This document shows positions 63,067 to 64,000 of a DNA stretch of 64,000 nucleotides, in pieces. The position numbers and the translations under genes are program-made. The notes beneath the pieces were generated by a model. The model ran no database searches, was not told where the DNA came from, and was given only the letters and a program-made list of their open reading frames with translations. Positions within the stretch are counted from its first letter, which is position 1. Each line of letters starts with the position of its first letter. Origin of the DNA: Acidobacteria bacterium UBA2990 (GTDB lineage Bacteria; Acidobacteriota; Vicinamibacteria; Vicinamibacterales; UBA8438); contig DEAE01000024.1 in the NCBI GenBank assembly GCA_002347025.1, positions 1 through 64,000 of the forward strand, in the 5' to 3' direction.

Positions 63067-64000
63067 CTAGAGCAGACGCGCCACATCCCGAGCGTAGTAG
63101 GTGATTATGATGTCGGCTCCTGCGCGCTTGATTGCGGTTAGGCTCTCCAACATAGCTAGGGGTTCGTCGATCCAATTTCTTTGAGCTGCTGCTTTGAGCA
63201 TCGAATATTCGCCGCTGACTTGGTAGGCGGCTGTTGGTCGCTGAAATTGAGTTTTGATACGTTGAATGATGTCGAGATAGGGCATCGCGGGTTTGACCAT
63301 GACGATGTCAGCTCCTTCTTCCAGGTCGAGCGCAACCTCTCGGAGTGCTTCGTCGGTGTTGGCGGGGTCCATCTGGTGTGTGCGACGGTCCCCAAAGGCT
63401 GGTGCTGAATCAGCGGCGTCTCTGAATGGACCGTAGAATGCCGAGCAGTATTTGGCCGCATACGACATTATTGCGACATCGTGGAAACCCCGTTGATCGA
63501 GGCCTGTGCGGATGGCTCCAACTCTGCCGTCCATCATGTCGGAAGGAGCTACGACATGAGCACCAGACTCGGCGTGTGACAATGCAGCATCAACGAGCAG
63601 AGTTACTGTGGTGTCGTTGAGGATCTGTTTGCCATTTAGAAGTCCGCAATGGCCATGTGAGGTGTATTCACAGAGGCAGACGTCAGTGATAATAGTCAGA
63701 CATTCGAACTGTGTACGGAACGCTCGGATGGCCTTTTGCACGGGGGCGTTCGGGTCGCTAGCTGACGATCCGTAGTTGTCCTTGTGGGCTGGAAGTCCGA
63801 AGAGTAATACTGCGCGGACGCCATCCTCTATAGCGCTAGATACTTCGATAACCGCTTCATCAACAGACAGTTGGTTGATTCCGGGCATAGAGGGGATTTC
63901 TCGCCGGATCTTGGTGCCTTCGCAGATGAACAAAGGGTAGACCAACATATCAGCTGACAACCGCGTCTCGCGGGTCAGGTCGCGGATGCCGGCCGACTGA
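63067..64000 (-). CDS. hemB: Delta-aminolevulinic acid dehydratase HemB (5' end outside window)
   Basis: This enzyme joins two 5-aminolevulinate molecules to porphobilinogen. The frame stays open to the window edge, and its upstream codons (IRDLTRETRLSADMLVYPLF) match the family, so the true start is beyond 64000. Zinc-type cysteines are visible in DVCLCEYTSHGHCG. The substrate lysines lie in SYAAKYCSAFYGPFRDAADS and MVKPAMPYLDII. PSMPGINQLS is also typical. The C-terminus ends at 63067, and about 30 N-terminal residues are missing. Confidence 0.93.
   Translation of the reverse strand, partial: QSAGIRDLTRETRLSADMLVYPLFICEGTKIRREIPSMPGINQLSVDEAVIEVSSAIEDGVRAVLLFGLPAHKDNYGSSASDPNAPVQKAIRAFRTQFECLTIITDVCLCEYTSHGHCGLLNGKQILNDTTVTLLVDAALSHAESGAHVVAPSDMMDGRVGAIRTGLDQRGFHDVAIMSYAAKYCSAFYGPFRDAADSAPAFGDRRTHQMDPANTDEALREVALDLEEGADIVMVKPAMPYLDIIQRIKTQFQRPTAAYQVSGEYSMLKAAAQRNWIDEPLAMLESLTAIKRAGADIIITYYARDVARLL

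Overview
The window reads as ordinary chromosome from a Gram-negative (diderm) bacterium of medium GC. Diderm markers are Pal, the WaaE-like LPS-core glycosyltransferase and RseP. The GldA/GldF/GldG/DUF4340 ABC cassette, the exported M64 peptidase, a REC-PilZ regulator, a LysW-like zinc ribbon and the gene order tilS-ftsH-folP-cdaA-cdaR-glmM would fit an Acidobacteriota lineage. That assignment is inference and was not tested. Many genes start with GTG or TTG, and 1-17 bp overlaps between neighbours are common. There is no sign of a prophage, insertion sequence or CRISPR array.

Layout. 1-480: 3' end of 23S rRNA, 5S rRNA and terminator. 0.7-7.5 kb: two small membrane proteins, an M64 peptidase coupled to glcD-glcE, and glcF pointing back from the other strand. 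7.8-14.5 kb: a quinone oxidoreductase, three exported proteins (RidA-like, gamma-glutamyltransferase, SUMF1-like), a Tat-leader-only ORF joined to a GNAT gene, a DUF2231 membrane protein and a methyltransferase. 14.6-19.8 kb: yebC-ruvC-ruvA-ruvB, fabH, queA. 19.9-28.7 kb: a CAU tRNA, then tilS-ftsH-folP-cdaA-cdaR-glmM and pdxJ.

28.8-33.1 kb is the most unusual region: a compact bacterial microcompartment (BMC) locus. It holds a TPR protein, a membrane-anchored YHS-type protein, a class II aldolase with a C-terminal tail that looks like an encapsulation peptide, one hexameric shell protein (BMC-H), three different pentameric shell proteins (BMC-P) and a D-2-hydroxyacid dehydrogenase. No aldehyde dehydrogenase, phosphotransacylase, alcohol dehydrogenase or trimeric shell protein is present, so the usual metabolosome core is missing from the locus.

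33.2-41.3 kb: queC, the minus-strand Gld-like ABC operon, a REC-PilZ regulator, a LysW-like zinc ribbon, Pal and a glutaredoxin-like protein. 41.4-51.3 kb: pyrimidine synthesis in three blocks (pyrK-pyrD-pyrF on minus, pyrR-pyrB-pyrC on plus, pyrE alone). A PyrR-binding RNA loop lies directly behind an extended -10 promoter upstream of pyrR, and the pyrC product lacks two normally conserved active-site residues. Two glycosyltransferases lie between pyrC and pyrE. 51.5-56.6 kb: truA and uppS-cdsA-dxr-rseP. 56.9-64 kb: a MATE transporter, a HAD phosphatase, ispG, hemL, a c-type cytochrome and the 5'-truncated hemB, which runs off the window.

How the parts connect. The housekeeping blocks cover recombination, c-di-AMP and cell-wall precursors, isoprenoid and undecaprenyl carriers, heme precursors, queuosine and UMP synthesis. 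A link between glcDEF (glycolate oxidation) and the hydroxyacid dehydrogenase of the BMC locus is possible but speculative.
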